A DNA stretch of 64,000 nucleotides from Streptomyces sp. DH24 (lineage in GTDB: Bacteria > Actinomycetota > Actinomycetes > Streptomycetales > Streptomycetaceae). Made by a program: the position numbers and the translations under genes. The stretch is taken from positions 1 to 64,000 of the forward strand of contig NZ_JARVKW010000031.1 in assembly GCF_029813775.1 (NCBI RefSeq), in the 5' to 3' direction. The notes under the pieces are model-generated. The model was not told where the DNA came from. It saw only the letters and a list, made by a program, of their open reading frames with translations, and made no database searches. This document shows, piece after piece, positions 60,416 through 64,000 of this stretch (positions are counted from its first letter, which is position 1; each line of letters opens with the position of its first letter).

Positions 60416-60702
60416 CGCTTCCGGTGGTGCGGTGTCGTCGGGGCGCGACGGGGCGGAGGCGGCCCCGGCCTAGGGGATGACCGGGACCGCCACGGGCTCT
60501 CGCGCAGGCGAGGCCCGGTGGAACACCCGGAGCCGGGGCGGGTGGGAGTCGGCGGCGGGTGTTCGTGCAGCGTGAGCAGTATTTATATATGCCGTTGGCT
60601 TTGCAAGGCGTATGAAAACATTCATGCGCGATGGAACGGGCTGCTCCCCGTGCGTGCCCGTACGCGGGGAATTCCCCCAGGACCTCAACGGCCCGCGCCC
60701 GC
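60416..60702. promoter_or_regulatory. AT-rich promoter island
   Basis: From about 60578 to 60630 the DNA is strongly AT-rich for this genome. On the minus strand it contains TTGCAA followed 17 bp later by AATACT, a plausible promoter for the gene at 60415. The dyad ATGAA-AACA-TTCAT lies at about 60611-60624 and could be an operator. No gene is visible. Confidence 0.45.
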
Positions 60703-61620
60703 TCAGTCCTTGAGGAAGAACTGGTGCTCGTCGGCGACCTGCTCGTACTCCTCCAGGCGTGCCTGCGTCCGCTCCGGATCGGCGTCCGTCATGGCCTGCA
60801 GCAGCGCCGCGCACATCACGCCCGGCGCCGCGTAGGAGTCGAACACCAGCCGGGAGCCCGTGCCGGTGGCGAAGGTGACGTCGGCCTCGTCCACGAGCGG
60901 GCCGAGCGCCAGGTCGGTGACGAGAGCCACCTTGAGACCGGCCCGCCGCGCGACCCGCACCGCGCCCAGCGTCTCGTGGGCGTGCCGGGGCAGGGAGAAC
61001 GCCAGCACCCAGGTGCCGCCCGCCTCGCGGGACTGCAGCAGCGCGTCGTAGGCGACGGTGCCGCCGCGTGTGACGAGCCGTACGTCGGGGTGGATGCGGC
61101 GGGCGGCGTAGGCGAAGTACTCGGCGAGCGACACGGAGATGCGCAGGCCCAGCACCGTCAGCGGCATGGACCCGGACAGCTTCCGGCCGACGTCGATGAC
61201 TCGGTCGGGGTCGGCGAGGTCCCGGCGCAGGTTCTCCAGGTTGTCGATCTCGGCGTCGACGGCCGCCTGCAACTCGTTGGCGCGGTTCTCCTCGCCGGGG
61301 CCGCCCGCGAATGTGCCGAGCGCGATCGCCTGGAGGCGTTCCCGCAGCGCGGGATAACCGCTGAAACCGACGGCCGACGCGAAGCGCGTCACCGAGGGCT
61401 GGCTGACACCCACCCGGTCCGCGAGGTCGGTGATCGACAGGAACGCCGCCTCGGTGATGTGCTCGATGAGGTACTGGGCGATGCGCCGCTGTCCCGGGGA
61501 GAGCCGGGGCCGGTCGAACAGGGCGCGCAGCTGGGAGGTCGGGGAGGGCTCCGCCACGGGCGCCGTCCTTCCCGAGGTGATCGCGGACGCCTGTGCGCGT
61601 GCCTGCTGCGGCGATGGCAC
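60703..61620 (-). CDS. MurR/RpiR family transcriptional regulator
   Basis: A 305-residue regulator: N-terminal HTH_6 (about 30-100; LSPGQRRIAQYLIEHITEAA and VGVSQPSVTRFASAVGFSGY) and a C-terminal SIS domain (about 125-270) that binds phosphosugars. GTG at 61620 follows GAAGGAGGCGCACCG. No sugar metabolism gene is adjacent, so targets are unknown. Confidence 0.9.
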   Translation of the reverse strand: MPSPQQARAQASAITSGRTAPVAEPSPTSQLRALFDRPRLSPGQRRIAQYLIEHITEAAFLSITDLADRVGVSQPSVTRFASAVGFSGYPALRERLQAIALGTFAGGPGEENRANELQAAVDAEIDNLENLRRDLADPDRVIDVGRKLSGSMPLTVLGLRISVSLAEYFAYAARRIHPDVRLVTRGGTVAYDALLQSREAGGTWVLAFSLPRHAHETLGAVRVARRAGLKVALVTDLALGPLVDEADVTFATGTGSRLVFDSYAAPGVMCAALLQAMTDADPERTQARLEEYEQVADEHQFFLKD

Positions 61621-61803
61621 CGGTGCGCCTCCTTCGTCTCCCACAGCGTTCAACATAGCTCACCGACCGTCCTGACCAGGGCCGGTGACCGGGCCTCGGG
61701 CACAGCACGGAAGTGCCGCCGGGAACGCCGGGGGATAGGCGCGGACCGGGCGGGAACCCGGCGCGGGGAAGATCCGCACCCGACGACAGAAGGAGTCACC
61801 GTC

Positions 61804-61992
61804 ATGACGGTCCCCGAGGAGAACCGGGCGAAGACCGACAGCACCGACGAGGTCCTGGACGACCGCCGCGGCCGGCCGGGCGGGCAGGGACACGACGAGG
61901 ACGCCGGCCGCCCGCCCGGCGCCACCGGCCGGACCCTGCGCGAGGCGCTGGAGGAGGCTCACGTCCGGCCCGACGACTACGACGAGAAGTAG
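61804..61992 (+). CDS. Small hydrophilic protein
   Basis: 62 residues, very charged (Asp, Glu, Arg), with a Gly/Pro-rich middle and a C-terminal helix (TGRTLREALEEAHVRPDDYD). Ideal ribosome site AAGGAGTCACC before the ATG. No known domain. The next gene starts 39 bp later on the same strand. Confidence 0.65.
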   Translation: MTVPEENRAKTDSTDEVLDDRRGRPGGQGHDEDAGRPPGATGRTLREALEEAHVRPDDYDEK

Positions 61993-62031
61993 ACGGGTGC
62001 GACGCGGACGACAGCGGCAGGAGACCACCAC

Positions 62032-62436
62032 ATGAGCGCGCTCACCGCGCTGGAACAAGCCCTGGAAGACCGATGGGAGGCCCTGTGGGCCCGCCTCCTG
62101 GACAAGGAACCGGTCGAACTCCTCGACGCGCTGCGGGAGGAGTGCGACAGCAACGCCCTGGTCTGCGCCGAGGGCCGGAAGATGGCCCCCAACGTGTACG
62201 CCGTCGAACTCGACCGCGCCGTGCACGACGAACTCGCCCGCCGCGGCAGCCGGGTGGACCAGGCGCTCACCGACAGTCTGGCCCGGCACGGCGAACAGCG
62301 GGGATACACCTGGCCGGGACCCCTCACGGTGCACGTCACCCGGTCCTCGCACGTGCCCAACGGCCGCTACCGCGTGGCCAGCGCCGTCATGTCGCACGTC
62401 AGCGCGGACGGCATTCCGGACCCCGGGAGCGGGTGA
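62032..62436 (+). CDS. DUF3662/FhaA-N-terminal-like protein
   Basis: 134 residues matching the N-terminal domain of FhaA-type proteins: RLLDKEPVELLDALREECDS, KMAPNVYAVELD, and a final VHVTRSSHVPNGRYRV. Here the FHA domain is missing, so it is a stand-alone DUF3662 domain. In FhaA the domain accompanies FHA recruitment in cell-wall signalling. Function of the single domain is unknown. It probably forms an operon with the small gene upstream. Confidence 0.8.
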   Translation: MSALTALEQALEDRWEALWARLLDKEPVELLDALREECDSNALVCAEGRKMAPNVYAVELDRAVHDELARRGSRVDQALTDSLARHGEQRGYTWPGPLTVHVTRSSHVPNGRYRVASAVMSHVSADGIPDPGSG

Positions 62437-62446
62437 CCGGCGGGCG

Positions 62447-62900
62447 TCAGCGGCGGTAAATCGTGATCGAGTGGCCGACGTCGTCGGCCAGGCGGGCGCC
62501 GGCGAGCAGCGCGGCCGGCCGGCCCGTCGCCCTGCCGGCGGCCGAGTCCGGCACGGCGAGCAGCCCCCGTACCTGACGGGCGGGCACCTTCCGGGGGTCG
62601 GACGCGTCGGTGCCGAAACCGGCGGCGGGCACGTCGAGCGTCGCCGGCGAGCCGTGCGCGACGACATCGGCGGAGAAGGCGTACAGCGCGAGGGCCCCGG
62701 GAGGGCCGCCAACCCGGCGCACGCGTCGGCCACTTACCGGGCGCAGGCGAACACCACCAGCCCGAACAGCAGCGTCAGCGCGATCACCGGAAGACGCGCC
62801 CAGAGCATCAGCAGCCACGGGCCGTTGCCGGACTCGTCCAGCAGGTGCCGCCCCAGCGCCCCCTGATCGCCGGTGAACACGGAATCCAGGCGCGCACCGG
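62447..62900 (-). pseudogene. GT39-like membrane glycosyltransferase remnant
   Basis: On the minus strand one frame reads LDSVFTGDQGALGRHLLDES and then WARLPVIALTLLFGLVVFAC, like helix 1-2 of GT39-type transferases. It hits TAA at 62736-62734. After a further frame change near 62700 the text continues GALALYAFSADVVAHGSPAT, LDVPAAGF, again GT39-like. The remainder ends GHSITIYRR, as seen at the C-terminus of such proteins. So there is one nonsense codon, one frameshift and a large internal deletion (450 bp remain of about 1.5 kb). Confidence 0.7.
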
Positions 62901-63002
62901 CGAGCGCGCACCCGCGCCGACGATCACCTGCCGTCGTCCGCCGCCTTCCGTCGCACCGACGGATACGGCCCGCGACCGGCCGGAGTTCATTGCGGCACTC
63001 TC

Positions 63003-63665
63003 TCAGGCGCGGGCGTCCAGGCACGGCAGCGCGGCCGCCGGCACGACGAGGTCGGCGCGGTCCCGGGTCGCGGCGACCAGGTCGGCGTTGCGCTGGTCGG
63101 TGCCCAGCGTCCAGGCCACCGCCTCGTCGTGGGCCTTGCCGAACTCCTCGTGCCGGGCGACCAGCCGCCGGACGCGCTCCTCCTCGTCCAGCTCGCAGAA
63201 CCACACCTCGTCGAGCTGTGCCCGCACCCGCGGCCAGGCGCCGTCGTCCAGCAGCAGGTAGTTGCCCTCCGTCACCACCAGCCGGGCCGCCGGCGGCACC
63301 GGGACGGCGCCCGCGACCGGCTGCTCCAGCACGCGTTCGAAGCCGGGCGCGTACACCACGTCGTCGTACGGCTCCTCGCGCAGCCGCCGCAGCAGGGCCG
63401 CGTACCCGGCCGCGTCGAAGGTGTCGGGGGCGCCCTTGCGGTCGCGGCGGCCGAGCCGCTCCAGCTCGGCGTCCGCCAGATGGAAGCCGTCCATGGGGAC
63501 GTGCGCGACCCAGGGGTCGCCGTCCCCGTTCAGGGCCCGCACCAGATGCTCGGCCAGCGTCGTCTTGCCCGCGCCGGGGCTGCCCGTGACGCCGAGGACC
63601 GCGCGCCGCCCGGCACGGGGCAGGGCACGGGCCCGGCTGAGGAGATCGTCGAAAGTCAGCGGCAC
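63003..63665 (-). CDS. P-loop nucleoside/fructose-type kinase
   Basis: A 220-residue kinase of the uridine kinase/phosphoribulokinase group. Walker A is GVTGSPGAGKTTLAEHL (about residues 24-40), followed by VPMDGFHLADAEL, DTFDAAGYAALL and VVTEGNYLLLDD. Members phosphorylate nucleosides, pantothenate or sugars such as fructose; the exact substrate cannot be told. GTG at 63665 has no ribosome site and may be leaderless. Confidence 0.82.
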   Translation of the reverse strand: MPLTFDDLLSRARALPRAGRRAVLGVTGSPGAGKTTLAEHLVRALNGDGDPWVAHVPMDGFHLADAELERLGRRDRKGAPDTFDAAGYAALLRRLREEPYDDVVYAPGFERVLEQPVAGAVPVPPAARLVVTEGNYLLLDDGAWPRVRAQLDEVWFCELDEEERVRRLVARHEEFGKAHDEAVAWTLGTDQRNADLVAATRDRADLVVPAAALPCLDARA

Positions 63666-63864
63666 ACGCAGAGTGTGGCATCCGGCGCCCCGGAGCCGGA
63701 ACGCCGGAAGCCGCACGCGGGACGGGACTGTGGGGCACCTGGCCGAATCCCGCGCGACGCGCCCCGCACAGCGGAGTTAGCTTGACGGTGATTTCCCCGC
63801 AATTCGCCCTCAGTCCTTCCAAAGGGCGAGAAATCCTACGACGTACCCAGTAGAGGGGTGGACG

Positions 63865-64000
63865 ATGGCCGGTGGCACCGACGCCATCCTCGTGGCGATG
63901 CGACGACACGCACCGGCGAGCCAACCCGGCGTGCCCCGCCGGGAACACGGCACCCGCCTGCTCATGGCGGTGGCCGCCCTGTTCACGCTGGCCCAACTCG
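63865..64000 (+). CDS. Partial gene at right edge, probably a membrane protein
   Basis: 45 codons are visible from ATG at 63865 behind GAGGGG. A basic N-terminus (AMRRHAPASQPGVPRREHG) precedes the start of a hydrophobic helix (LLMAVAALFTLAQL). It continues beyond the window. Family not determined. Confidence 0.65.
   Translation, partial: MAGGTDAILVAMRRHAPASQPGVPRREHGTRLLMAVAALFTLAQL

Overview
The window is chromosomal DNA of a Streptomyces-type actinomycete. The signs are very high GC with strong third-position bias, frequent GTG and TTG starts, several apparently leaderless genes (a TANNNT box 6-7 nt before the start codon), a Streptomyces subtilisin-inhibitor family protein, two streptogrisin-like proteases, a mycothiol-dependent formaldehyde dehydrogenase, an F420/PPOX-family protein, several SpoIIE-type phosphatases, and a sugar ABC transporter encoded without its own ATPase. 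No rRNA, tRNA, CRISPR array, transposase or integrase was seen.

Layout. 0-5 kb: a small RHH/Doc-like toxin-antitoxin pair, a sigma-like/zinc-finger/ricin fusion protein, an FMN alpha-hydroxy-acid oxidase and a secreted protease inhibitor. 5-7 kb: a translationally coupled minus-strand trio (haem-oxygenase-like diiron oxidase, SAM methyltransferase, CDGSH Fe-S protein). 7-8.4 kb: a small charged protein and a Ppx/GppA phosphatase. 8.6-14.8 kb: a complete NHLM-type peptide export cassette (two ABC proteins, one with a C39 peptidase domain, plus an HlyD-like adaptor) beside a double-glycine precursor peptide without cysteine. 15.5-16.9 kb: a secreted streptogrisin-like protease divergent from the peptide. 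17-22 kb: two divergent SpoIIE phosphatases and a CBS protein. 22.8-29.1 kb: a dTDP-rhamnose set (rmlA-rmlB-rmlD plus methyltransferase, facing rmlC plus a GT2 glycosyltransferase).

29-41 kb: metallophosphoesterase, XdhC-like protein, a ribosomal-protection (Otr/Tet-type) GTPase with a probable leader ORF, a secreted beta-propeller protein, an SnoaL-like protein, a small secreted protein, an ABC exporter, the mycothiol/formaldehyde pair, and two SDR oxidoreductases flanking a repeat-rich intergenic stretch. 41.6-48.2 kb: a secreted L,D-transpeptidase, then a carbohydrate locus (Gfo/Idh oxidoreductase, binding lipoprotein, two permeases) divergent from a ROK regulator. 48.3-54.5 kb: a small protein, a decayed EamA transporter, a protease with a C-terminal membrane anchor, an S-adenosylmethionine methyltransferase, a DUF3800-like protein, a PatB-type aminotransferase and an F420/PPOX protein. 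54.5-57 kb: a TetR control unit in which four copies of one 13-bp dyad sit in front of a Zn-ribbon/OB protein and between the TetR and ATP-grasp genes. 57-64 kb: flavin reductase, a third SpoIIE phosphatase with an ANTAR-like start, an RpiR regulator, small proteins, a DUF3662/FhaA-N protein, a GT39 pseudogene, a P-loop kinase, and a gene cut by the right edge.

The strongest candidate for an undescribed system is the export cassette and its precursor. It has the machinery to cleave and export a double-glycine leader peptide. The predicted 48-residue core has no Cys, Lys, Arg or aromatic residue, carries internal repeats, and no modifying enzyme is visible nearby. A modified or cationic bacteriocin is therefore unlikely, and an exported structural, surface-active or signalling peptide is more plausible.
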